Origin: Myxococcus xanthus
GTDB lineage: Bacteria > Myxococcota > Myxococcia > Myxococcales > Myxococcaceae
Direction of reading: 5' to 3'
Length of the DNA: 34,302 nt
Assembly: GCF_013116825.1 (NCBI RefSeq)
Contig: NZ_JABFNS010000101.1
Location: 1-34,302, forward strand
How positions within the stretch are numbered: position 1 is the stretch's first letter; each line of letters opens with the position of its first letter. The notes beneath the pieces are model-generated. The model saw only the letters and a program-made list of their open reading frames with translations, made no database searches and was not told the DNA's origin. Below are positions 1 to 6,926 of the stretch, in pieces. Made by a program: the position numbers and the translations under genes.

Positions 1-9
1 TGAGCCTAG

Positions 10-43
10 GTCTCGTGGGCTAAGAGCTATGTATAAGAGGCAG
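10..43 (+). other. Sequencing adapter residue (Nextera/Tn5 read-2 type)
   Basis: These 34 bases match the Illumina Nextera read-2 transposase adapter at 29 of 34 positions by direct alignment from memory of that oligo. The first 12 bases are identical, and the mosaic-end part keeps TGTATAAGAG. Mismatches fall at 22, 23, 27, 29 and 40. The match covers both the library-specific half and the mosaic end, so a natural Tn5 end is unlikely. It marks a physical contig end with untrimmed, error-containing adapter, and bases 1-43 should not be treated as genome. Confidence 0.85.
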
Positions 44-151
44 GCCCCCCCACCAGCCGCCGAAGGAGGAGCCGCGTAGACGACGTGTCGCGACCACGCG
101 GGTGAAGCGCTCGAGGCCCGCATGGCCGCAGCCGCCAGACGCTGCTCGCCA

Positions 152-1774
152 TCAGGGGCGGCGCTGGCGGCGGGTTCGACGGCGGAGCAGCATGCCCAGC
201 CCCGCCAGCACACCCAACATGAGAGATGAGCCGCCCACGTTGCACCCGGCGGCATCATCCGCCGCGGAGGGCTCTTCGGGGCGCGAGGGAAGAGATGGCC
301 CGGAACCGGGCCGCTCCGGCGGAGTCGGGCTCGTTGGAGGCGATTCCTCGAGAGGTGCCACCATGACCGTCAGTCTCCGTGTCACCACCTGCTCGCCGCG
401 CCGGGCCTCGACCTCGACGACATGCGCGCCCGGCGCGGCGAAGCGCTCACGCACCTGCGTACCGGAAAGGACGCGACCATCCGCAAATCTCCAGGAGACC
501 TGGGCATCGAGCGGCTCCACCGAGGCAGCCAGCAGCACGTCCAGTGGCGCGACGCCTCGACTTGGCTCGGCCTGCGCATTCAGCTCCAGGCCCACTTCGG
601 GCGCGACAGGTTTCGTGAGGGAGAAGCTGTCGATGACCTGCCCCGAGGGGGTGACCATCTGTGCCGAGAGTCGCTCACCTTGGACCCTCACCTCCAGGAA
701 ACCATTGTTCTCCGCATCCCGGACGACGCTCCACTTCGGCTGCTCCCGGGTGAATGGCCTGAGGCTCGCGCCGCCACTACCGACGACCAGGTAGGTAATG
801 CCCGCTTCTCCGGCAGCGGCCTCCGCGTCTCCCTTCATGGGCCGCGTCCGCTCGTAGTCATGCTCGTGCCCGGTGAAGACCAGATCCACACCGCCCGCCT
901 CCAGAATGGGGGCAACCCGCTTTCGCAGCGACTCGACAGAGCCATACTTGCCACTCGACCACAGGGGATAATGGAAGTAGGCAATTTTCCATGCGGCGCT
1001 GCTGGCAGCGAGGTCCTGCTTGAGCCAGTCGAGCTGCTCAGTGCGAGTGCACCGGTCGGCGGAGGTAATTTCGAGCAGGCAGGTCGAATCGAGGGCCACG
1101 AAATGCACGGGGCCCCAGTCGAAGGAGTAGTAGCGCTCGGTGCCCTTGGGGTTGTTCGACGGAAGGTAGAGGTTGTCTAGGTAGGGCTGCCCCTGGTTCG
1201 TCACGTACTCATGATTGCCGAGGGAAGCGAAGAGCGGAACCTCGGACAGGAGGGTCCCCATAGGGCGCAGGAAGTTGGACTCGAACTCGGCGTCGGTACC
1301 GGAGTCGTAGATGTTGTCGCCAACGCTGACGATGAACTCGGGACGCCGGGCCTGAATAGAGCGAGCCACGGCCTTCTGGTCCGAACTCCCCGTTCCAAAG
1401 TCGCCGAGGACTCCGAAGTGAACGTCACGAGCATGGGGGGCAGGCGCGGTACGAAGCCGACCAGACATCCCCAGCGGGACACCGCAACCCACGACTTCAT
1501 AGGTGTACTCGGTCCCCGGCTGAAGCCCCATGAGCTGGATGCCATGCTGACGCGAGGACGCATCCGAGGATGCGGTCGCAGAGAACGCACCGCCCTCGCC
1601 ATATCGCACTTGGGCGGGGCATGAAGTATCGAGGCGAAACGCGACGACCGCGCTCGTGGGCGTCACCGACTGAAGATACGGACCTCGCGTCACCGTAGCG
1701 GCGCTCGCGGCTCCCGCGACAAGGGCTGAAGATAATACCCCCACCACCACTCGAAACCATGGACTACCGCGCAT
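152..1774 (-). CDS. Secreted purple-acid-phosphatase-like metallophosphoesterase with MYXO-CTERM tail
   Basis: A 540-residue exported calcineurin-like phosphoesterase. It has an N-terminal signal peptide (about 1-25), then a fibronectin-like N-domain typical of purple acid phosphatases (begins TVTRGPYLQS), then the metal-binding motifs in order: GDFGTG, GDNIYDSGTD, GNHEY and a late GHEHDYER. A PKD-like beta domain follows (about 390-470), then a Pro-rich linker and a C-terminal Cys, hydrophobic stretch and Arg cluster (GCNVGG, LLRRRTRRQRR) matching the MYXO-CTERM sorting signal. It is therefore probably surface-anchored after processing and hydrolyses phosphate esters using a two-metal centre; the substrate cannot be told. 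The start ATG has a G-rich stretch just upstream. It stands alone, divergent from the next gene. Confidence 0.9.
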   Translation of the reverse strand: MRGSPWFRVVVGVLSSALVAGAASAATVTRGPYLQSVTPTSAVVAFRLDTSCPAQVRYGEGGAFSATASSDASSRQHGIQLMGLQPGTEYTYEVVGCGVPLGMSGRLRTAPAPHARDVHFGVLGDFGTGSSDQKAVARSIQARRPEFIVSVGDNIYDSGTDAEFESNFLRPMGTLLSEVPLFASLGNHEYVTNQGQPYLDNLYLPSNNPKGTERYYSFDWGPVHFVALDSTCLLEITSADRCTRTEQLDWLKQDLAASSAAWKIAYFHYPLWSSGKYGSVESLRKRVAPILEAGGVDLVFTGHEHDYERTRPMKGDAEAAAGEAGITYLVVGSGGASLRPFTREQPKWSVVRDAENNGFLEVRVQGERLSAQMVTPSGQVIDSFSLTKPVAPEVGLELNAQAEPSRGVAPLDVLLAASVEPLDAQVSWRFADGRVLSGTQVRERFAAPGAHVVEVEARRGEQVVTRRLTVMVAPLEESPPTSPTPPERPGSGPSLPSRPEEPSAADDAAGCNVGGSSLMLGVLAGLGMLLRRRTRRQRRP

Positions 1775-2128
1775 GCCGCCCCCCTGTGACTCGCAGCCGA
1801 CTCACTCCACCAGGGAACAGGTTCACCCAGCGCTGAATTGCAGCTTGGGGGCGAGAAGCAGGGGGGCGCACGAGCGCTCCCTGACGGGTCCTCCCTGATT
1901 GACTCCCCAGGATTGTCGTCTCGGGAAGCAGCCTGCCGTGTTTCTTGGAATTCACGCCTGTGTGCGGAGCCTGCGACAACGTGCCGCATCGCGGCTTCCC
2001 CTTCGACTGCATATGACCTGCGCCACCGGGTGCACGGGAGAAGCGGTGATGCGCTCCTGCGTCGAGCGTGTTGCTCCCCGCAGTCGTCGCATTCACGCGG
2101 GCGATGCAGTCCTTGGAGTCAACCAGCC
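1775..2128. other. Divergent intergenic region
   Basis: This spacer separates the phosphoesterase (leftward) from the chimeric TonB/RND remnant (rightward). It should hold the promoters of both. I see no ORF with coding character, no RNA gene and no convincing paired -35/-10 boxes. Overlapping ORFs here lack ribosome sites and recognisable domains. Confidence 0.5.
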
Positions 2129-2617
2129 ATGCCCTCCTTACATTCAGGTCAGGCCCGGCGGCGGCGTCTTACAACCACCCTCGCGATGTTGCTGTCCTTT
2201 CCTGGCCCTGCGCTCGCGCAGTCGATTCCCGTCGGGCAGGGGAAGCGGCCCGAACCCTCGCCCCTCGCCCCCACCTCCGCACTAGAGCCAGAGACGCCGC
2301 AAGGCCCGGACGAGAGCGCAGCGCAGGCGCAGGGCTCCTTAGAGCAGGCTCCCGCCGAACCGGAACCTCCGGAGCGATCCACGGTCGTCACCGCCACCCG
2401 CGGAATGCCTGTCGGGAGTTCTCCACTGGCGTCGAGCGTATTGGTTGGAAGGGACCTCGCCGCCAGCCCCACCCGCTCGGCGGATGACGTCCTGCGAGTC
2501 CTCCCCACCGTCTACACCTGGTTCGACCGCGGCACCCCCAAGGTTGTCTCCGTCCCTCCAGAACAGTCCCCTGCGCCCACCGGACACTCCCCCATCGCCG
2601 AAGAAGGTGCTGCGTGA
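2129..2617 (+). pseudogene. Deletion chimera: TonB-dependent receptor N-terminus joined to CusA/CzcA C-terminus
   Basis: An open 162-codon frame that looks like two broken genes. It starts at ATG 2129 with GGAG ten bases upstream and encodes a signal peptide ending near ALAQS, a Pro/Glu-rich linker, and a TonB-box/plug beginning (STVVTATR, then a DDVLR segment) typical of outer-membrane TonB-dependent receptors. At about residue 122-125 it switches to VLPTVYTWFDR, the usual extreme C-terminus of CusA/CzcA heavy-metal RND pumps, and ends shortly after. Neither the receptor barrel nor the pump body is present. The simplest reading is one internal deletion that fused the first and last genes of a metal-efflux operon. 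The following P-II gene overlaps its stop, as seen behind intact cusA-type genes. The product is unlikely to work. Confidence 0.7.
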
Positions 2618-2954
2618 AGGAAATCAAGGCCATCATCCAGCCCTTCAAAGTCAGTAAAGTCACCGATGCGCTAGAAGCCATCCCCGGCGTGGGTGGCATT
2701 ACCGCGCTGGACGTACGCGGCTTCGGCCACCAGCGCGGGCACAACGGCATGGAGGCTCGCGCACGCGACAACTACCTTGACGCTCACCGGTGATGCTGCT
2801 TCTCGTCGTCCCGGATGCACTCGTGAACACAGTGCTCACCACCATTCAGCAACATGCCCACACCGGCAACATCGGGGACGGCAAGGTGTTCGTCTCCCCC
2901 ATCGAGGACGCACTCCATCTGCGGACCGGCCAGCGGGGTGACGTGGTGCTTTGA
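2614..2954 (+). pseudogene. P-II family regulator (PII-NG type), frameshifted
   Basis: GTG start at 2614 overlaps the preceding stop by four bases (GTGA). The first 59 codons read as a P-II protein (KEIKAIIQPFK, VRGFGHQRGH) and stop at 2791-2793. The rest continues in another frame from ATG 2793 (LLVVPDALVNTVL, then TGNIGDGKVFVSPIEDAL) to the stop at 2952-2954. The parts add up to 112 residues, the normal P-II length. One missing base near 2786-2792 would explain the break, for example a C lost from a run in the T-loop/beta3 region. P-II proteins beside heavy-metal RND pumps belong to the PII-NG group. Because the upstream pump is also destroyed, decay is more likely than programmed frameshifting, but a sequencing error is possible near a contig end. 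Confidence 0.8.
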
Positions 2955-3183
2955 GCCTGCGTCTCGCAGCATGTAAAAGAGAAGCGTTGGAGCCCGCCCC
3001 GGCCATTCAGTGCCGGCGGCGGGGCACTGGGCTTCGCCAGTGTGCCTACCCAAAAAGTCGATCGCCGCGTCATGGGTGCGTTCAGGCCACATTGGGCAAC
3101 GCGTCAATGCGAGTGAGCGAGGCGCGCGGAGGCATCATCAGCTCGGTGCGTCCGCTGAGGCGACAACTTCCCTTATACAGGGG

Positions 3184-3630
3184 CTAAGGCTGGCGCTCCA
3201 CAATGCAGCGCATCACGACCGCGCTCGCGGGACATGCTCCACGGAGTTCCTCGGACGCATGCAGTTGTGTCGGTAGGGCGGCACGGTCGATGCGAACAAA
3301 ACCGAAGCGCGGGAAGTAGTCCGCTGCAGTCGTGGTGAGTAGAAACAGCGCTTCCAGTCCATCCGCGCGAGCTCGCTCCACGAGCCGCTGGACCAACTCT
3401 GCCCCCACGCCTTTCCCCTTCTGGCCCTCGCTCACGACAACGGAGCGCAGAAGGGCGCTCGTCCCGTACAGCTCCAACCCTGCTGCAGCCACGAGCGCGC
3501 CTTCGCGCTCTGCGACTACGAACTGAGGCAGGTGGTCAGCCACCCCTTGTAGGGGCAGGCCTGCGGCAGAGAGGAGTGCTTCAACTGCGCCGAGGTCGGC
3601 GGGACGGGCGGTCCGAAGGGTGAGCATCAT
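3184..3630 (-). CDS. arsN2: GNAT acetyltransferase, ArsN2-like arsenic resistance protein
   Basis: A 148-residue GCN5-related N-acetyltransferase. The acetyl-CoA loop is visible as the segment RSVVVSEGQKGKGVGAEL, and the late motif DYFPRFGFVRI is typical of ArsN2-type proteins. It is the last gene of the ars operon: its ATG at 3630 overlaps the arsC stop as ATGA, so translation is probably coupled. A GTG nine bases upstream is less likely. In the family, ArsN proteins are linked to arsenic tolerance, some acetylating arsenical compounds; the exact substrate here is inferred from context. Confidence 0.8.
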   Translation of the reverse strand: MMLTLRTARPADLGAVEALLSAAGLPLQGVADHLPQFVVAEREGALVAAAGLELYGTSALLRSVVVSEGQKGKGVGAELVQRLVERARADGLEALFLLTTTAADYFPRFGFVRIDRAALPTQLHASEELRGACPASAVVMRCIVERQP

Positions 3631-4028
3631 CGCCCCCACTGCTCGGTGGCCAGGAGCTCGACAACCCGGGCACGCACGTCGTCGCGAATCTCGCGCACGC
3701 GCTCCACCGACTTGCCCTTCGGGTCCTCCAGAGGCCAGTCACCGCGCTTCAGCCCAGGCACGTACGGGCAGGCTTCGCCACAGCCCATGGTGATGAGCCA
3801 CTGAGCGCCCTGGGCCAGTTCATCCGTGAGGCGCTGAGGCTTGGCGCCCGATAGGTCGATGCCGACCTCCGCCATTGCGGCCTGCACTTCAGGGTGAACA
3901 CGTGCTCCCGGCTGGGTGCCAGCAGACACGGCACGCGCCTTTGTTGGGTCCGACAGGGCGTTGAAGAAGGCCGCCGCCATCTGCGAGCGACCAGCGTTGT
4001 GGACACACGCGAAGATGACGGTGTTCAT
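3627..4028 (-). CDS. arsC: Arsenate reductase, LMW-phosphatase/thioredoxin-coupled type
   Basis: A 133-residue cytoplasmic enzyme reducing arsenate to arsenite for export. The phosphatase loop sits at the N-terminus (CVHNAGRSQ, a C-x5-R motif) and further cysteines lie at the conserved relay region (GCGEACPYVPG), followed by WPLEDPKG with the general-acid Asp. This fits the thioredoxin-linked ArsC family in length and motifs. The ATG overlaps the acr3 stop as ATGA and its own stop overlaps the arsN2-like gene, giving a tightly coupled operon. Confidence 0.92.
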   Translation of the reverse strand: MNTVIFACVHNAGRSQMAAAFFNALSDPTKARAVSAGTQPGARVHPEVQAAMAEVGIDLSGAKPQRLTDELAQGAQWLITMGCGEACPYVPGLKRGDWPLEDPKGKSVERVREIRDDVRARVVELLATEQWGR

Positions 4029-5143
4029 CGTGTCGACTCCTGCGAGGACGCATCGAACCGCCTCGGCATGACGGCGCCTGCCGCAGTTGGAAAGAGACGG
4101 CGCTTAAGCCAGAGAGACAGGTAGACGAGAGCAATGAGTGCGGGCACCTCAATGAGCGGCCCGACCACGCCGGCAAGAGCTTCGCCCGAGGCCATGCCGA
4201 ACACGCCCACTGCTACGGCGATGGCCAGCTCGAAGTTGTTGCCCGCCGCCGTGAAGGACAGTGACGCCGTCTCCTCGTAGGAGAAGCCCAGCTTCCGAGA
4301 GAGGAAGAAGGCGCTGGTGAACATGATGCCGAAGTAGACGACCAACGGGAGGGAGATGCGCACCACGTCCAGCGGCAGGCGGGTAATCTTCTCTCCTTGC
4401 ATCGCGAACATGAGGACGATGGTGTAGAGCAGACCAATGAGCGCCGTCGGCCCCAAGCGAGGCAGAAAGCGCTGCTCGTACCAGGCCTCCCCCTTGAGTC
4501 GAGTGAGTCCGATGCGCGTCAGCGCGCCAGCCAAGAGGGGCACGCCCAAGAAGATGAGTACGCTCTTGGCGATGCTCCACATGGACACGTCGAACGCCGC
4601 CACATCCGCGCCAAGCCAGCCCGGGATGACGGTGAGGAAGAGCCAACCGAGTACCGAGTAGAAGAGAATCTGGAAGACGGAGTTGAGCGCCACCAGCACG
4701 GCAGCCACCTCATTGCTCCCGCACGCGAGCATGTTCCAGATGAGGACCATGGCGATGCACCGGGCGAGGCCGATGAGCACGAGGCCATTGCGGTAGTGCG
4801 GAAGGTCTGGAAGGAAGAGCCAGGCCAGGGCAAACATCAAGACTGGTCCCACAACCCAGTTGAGCACGAGGGACGTGGTGAAGAGCTTGCCCCGCGCGCG
4901 CAACCGGCCCAACTCGCCGTAGCGAACCTTCGCGAGCACCGGGTACATCATCCACAAGAGGCCGATGGCAATGGGCAGGGACACGGTGTCCAACTTCACC
5001 GTGTCCAGGCGCGCGCCCAGGTCCGGGAAAGCCCTGCCCAGGCCGATGCCCAGGCCCATGGCGGCGAAGATCCACACCGGCAGAAACCGGTCAATGACGG
5101 GGAGCTTCTTGACGATGCTGTCCGGAGCAGAAGTAGCGGGCAT
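4025..5143 (-). CDS. acr3: ACR3-family arsenite efflux permease
   Basis: A 372-residue inner-membrane protein with about ten hydrophobic segments that exports arsenite. The conserved Cys-containing segment is clear (NMLACGSNEVAAVLVALN), matching the essential Cys of ACR3 in helix 4. The opening VIDRFLPVWIFAAMGLGIG and the later FTAAGNNFELAIAVAVG are also family-typical. I chose ATG 5143, 16 bases after the arsR stop and behind a GAGAG element; longer same-frame starts run into arsR and are not supported. It is the second gene of the operon. Confidence 0.93.
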   Translation of the reverse strand: MPATSAPDSIVKKLPVIDRFLPVWIFAAMGLGIGLGRAFPDLGARLDTVKLDTVSLPIAIGLLWMMYPVLAKVRYGELGRLRARGKLFTTSLVLNWVVGPVLMFALAWLFLPDLPHYRNGLVLIGLARCIAMVLIWNMLACGSNEVAAVLVALNSVFQILFYSVLGWLFLTVIPGWLGADVAAFDVSMWSIAKSVLIFLGVPLLAGALTRIGLTRLKGEAWYEQRFLPRLGPTALIGLLYTIVLMFAMQGEKITRLPLDVVRISLPLVVYFGIMFTSAFFLSRKLGFSYEETASLSFTAAGNNFELAIAVAVGVFGMASGEALAGVVGPLIEVPALIALVYLSLWLKRRLFPTAAGAVMPRRFDASSQESTR

Positions 5144-5159
5144 GAGAAAGCTCTCGGGG

Positions 5160-5525
5160 TTACTTGCAGGCGTTGGGACCGAGGGATTTGAGGAGGCGCT
5201 CGACGTCTTCGCCGAGGGCGTCCCGTTTCGCGAAGGCCGCCACGAGCGCCTCGAGTTGGGCCTTGCACACCTCTTCCATCTGCGGGGCAAGGCGGTAGTA
5301 CACCCAGCTTCCGTCCCGGCGAGCCTCGACGACGCCTGCGTTCTTCAGCACTCCGAGTTGGCGGGAAGTGTTGGACTGGGTCAGCCCGAGGGCGGATTCA
5401 AAGTGGCAAACGCACAGCTCGCCATGGCTGAGGAGCGCGACGATGCGTAGACGGGTCTCGTCCCCCAGCGCTTTGAAGAGGCGGGAGGCGGAGCGAACAT
5501 CTAGAGAAGTAGCAGCGACCGGCAT
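5160..5525 (-). CDS. arsR: ArsR-family metalloregulatory repressor
   Basis: A 121-residue winged-helix repressor and the first gene of the ars operon. The arsenite-binding ELCVCHF motif lies in the alpha3 region, followed by the recognition helix (LTQSNTSRQLGVLKNAGVV) and the wing (RRDGSWVYYRL). It should bind DNA without arsenite and release on metalloid binding, controlling its own operon. An AT-rich dyad lies just upstream of the ATG and is the likely operator. No good Shine-Dalgarno is seen, so initiation may be near-leaderless. Confidence 0.92.
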   Translation of the reverse strand: MPVAATSLDVRSASRLFKALGDETRLRIVALLSHGELCVCHFESALGLTQSNTSRQLGVLKNAGVVEARRDGSWVYYRLAPQMEEVCKAQLEALVAAFAKRDALGEDVERLLKSLGPNACK

Positions 5526-5537
5526 GACGACATCACA

Positions 5538-5549
5538 ATATTCAAATAT
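5538..5549 (-). promoter_or_regulatory. Probable ArsR operator
   Basis: A short perfect dyad, ATATT-CA-AATAT on the plus strand, sits 13 bases before the arsR ATG in otherwise GC-rich DNA. It resembles the ATTCAAATA-type core found in ArsR/SmtB operators. Position and composition suggest it overlaps the arsR promoter. Confidence 0.6.
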
Positions 5550-6095
5550 CGTGTTGCGCGCTACCTCTTTGGTCTCTGCACCCTTACGGTGATGCCCGGC
5601 AGCAGCGGGCCAAGAGGGGACTACCCACCAACCGAAGGCTCACGCCCCTACCCCTGCACCGACAGCCCAGCGGCCCTAGCCACCTCTTGGGGATGACGAG
5701 CAGGACGCCGTCCCGCGGTTACGCTGGACGGCGAGGAACACCGCCGACGCCCAACCTGGCCAAAATGTATCTTGAGCGACCCATGGCCTCGCGCTTGCGG
5801 CAGCGGCACCTAGGCGCGTCAAGCTCGCCCCCGTGGAGGCTGTGGCCGGGATGGGCCACCTGGGCAGGGCTCCGTCCCTAAGCCTGCGCGTACCTCGAAG
5901 GCATGCGACTTTCACCCACCTCGTCGAGTCCCCCTCAAGCCCATGCGCACCGCATCGCCACGTACTCTTCGTGAAGCGGGCGCCGAGAGGCTCAAGACCT
6001 GGACGGGAGGTCACCCACCGTGTAGTTTGCGGACATTCATTCGGCCCCCGATTGAAGGGCTTGCCCAGCCTCCTCTTTGAAACCGCTGGATATCA
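5550..6095. other. Gene-poor stretch downstream of the ars promoter
   Basis: No ORF here has recognisable domains or a sound ribosome site. A few open frames on both strands (for example 5676-6014 minus and 5687-5881 plus) show low-complexity Arg/Pro-rich products typical of GC-rich non-coding DNA. It may hold decayed gene remnants, but I cannot name any. Confidence 0.4.
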
Positions 6096-6218
6096 CTCGG
6101 TTTTCGGCCCTCAGAGAGTTTGAGTCCTCTCAGAGAAAAGCCGAGAACGGGTTCGCAGAAGCCTTCATTCGGGGAGCTGAACGAAGGGCCCTACCAACCG
6201 GTAGGGCCCTTTTGTTTT
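6096..6218 (+). ncRNA. Possible structured small RNA ending in an intrinsic terminator
   Basis: A long hairpin can be drawn at 6096-6145. The inner stem is CTCAGAGAG (6110-6118) with CTCTCAGAG (6127-6135), one mismatch, around an 8-base loop. Outer pairing is CTCGG+TTTT (6096-6104) with AAAA+G+CCGAG (6136-6145), with one bulge and a 5-base internal loop. It is followed 40 bases later by a strong intrinsic terminator. No protein gene ends in front of the terminator, so a short non-coding transcript is the natural explanation. The 5' end and promoter are not identified, and the class is unknown. Confidence 0.4.
6185..6218 (+). terminator. Rho-independent terminator
   Basis: Perfect 11-bp stem AGGGCCCTACC / GGTAGGGCCCT with an AACC loop, followed at once by TTTGTTTT. 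This is the best intrinsic terminator I found in the window. The T-run gives plus-strand polarity. No plus-strand CDS ends nearby. Confidence 0.85.
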
Positions 6219-6412
6219 ACATGCGCCTCGCGATGAAAATCGCGGGGCCTTCGTGCTTAAGCCCCTGAATCACAAGGGATTTTGGCTCGCGGTGCTGAAG
6301 CGGGCCCTCTCGGCTCTCCACCCCGCAGAGCATGATGCCCCCTCTTCTCCGCCACCGATTGGGCTCTCTGGAGCGCTCTTACCCCTGTTTTGGGGAGAGA
6401 GAGGCCGAGAGC

Positions 6413-6432
6413 GGTTAACAGTTTTGTTAACC
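6413..6432. promoter_or_regulatory. Inverted repeat GGTTAACA-GTTT-TGTTAACC
   Basis: A perfect 8-bp dyad with a 4-base spacer, of the size of a dimeric repressor site. The same core, CTGTTAACCG, recurs in opposite orientation at 6528-6537. The flanking region contains no sure gene, so the regulated unit is unclear; the small ORF at 6470 lies between the copies. Confidence 0.45.
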
Positions 6433-6469
6433 ACGGCGGGCAGCCGATTCTGACAATCCAGGGCTTTCG

Positions 6470-6724
6470 ATGTCGTACCTTCCAGGGTTACGTCCTTTCC
6501 CTCTTTCAGAATGCCGAAATGGGCCACCTGTTAACCGAGAGAGCGAAAAAAGGCTCGCCGTTACTCGGTATTCTCGAATTCGTCGCGCGGCGCAGACTCT
6601 CCGAGACGGCTCCCAGATTGTCTCGTCCGCGCTTCTCGAACCAGTACAGCCCGCTGCTCCCACCTTTCTGCTCATGCCGGTTCGGGTCATCTGGAATGGG
6701 AAGACAGTGAGCCTCCCCGGGTGA
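6470..6724 (+). CDS. Hypothetical small protein (doubtful)
   Basis: An 84-codon ORF from ATG 6470 with AGGG six bases upstream. The product has no family I recognise; its second half (LLMPVRVIWNGKTVSLPG at the end) reads like protein rather than noise. It lies between two copies of a GTTAAC inverted repeat, and its stop overlaps the next ORF's GTG as GTGA. It may be a remnant of a larger gene. Confidence 0.3.
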   Translation: MSYLPGLRPFPLSECRNGPPVNRESEKRLAVTRYSRIRRAAQTLRDGSQIVSSALLEPVQPAAPTFLLMPVRVIWNGKTVSLPG

Positions 6725-6924
6725 TGCTCAAACCCCATCCCCCCGGTAAAGCGCATCGCCGCAGTGGCGGAAGCCCCGGTACCCGATTTGGTCCGGTAGG
6801 CGCTCGGCGAGGACGCCCTCGTGGGCCTGACGGCAAGGAAATAGAGTCCGAGCCCCCGAGCCAAGACTCACGGCAGTTCGGCTATATCGACGCGCGCTCC
6901 ATCATTGACGTCGTGCGCCAGTAG
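6721..6924 (+). CDS. Hypothetical small protein (doubtful)
   Basis: A 67-codon ORF starting GTG 6721 (or ATG 6724), overlapping the previous stop. The C-terminal half (ESEPPSQDSRQFGYIDARS, then IIDVVRQ) has a coding feel, and the stop lies two bases before the convergent end of the PIN-like gene. That placement is what a genuine tail-to-tail gene pair would show. There is no domain I can name; it may be the 3' end of a truncated gene. Confidence 0.3.
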   Translation: MMLKPHPPGKAHRRSGGSPGTRFGPVGARRGRPRGPDGKEIESEPPSQDSRQFGYIDARSIIDVVRQ

Positions 6925-6926
6925 CT

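Noticed and set aside
10..43. Natural Tn5-like transposon end
   Set aside because: The matching sequence includes the artificial adapter half next to the mosaic end, which natural Tn5 lacks.
2784..3107. 107-codon minus ORF over the P-II remnant
   Set aside because: It overlaps real P-II coding sequence on the other strand and has no recognisable feature.
4397..5191. 264-codon plus-strand ORF over the arsenite permease gene
   Set aside because: It is antisense to acr3, rich in His/Glu/Arg from reverse reading of GC-rich codons, and has no domain.
6096..6145. tRNA reading of the TTTGAGTC loop hairpin
   Set aside because: It resembles a T-arm only loosely; no acceptor stem, anticodon arm or CCA end can be placed around it.
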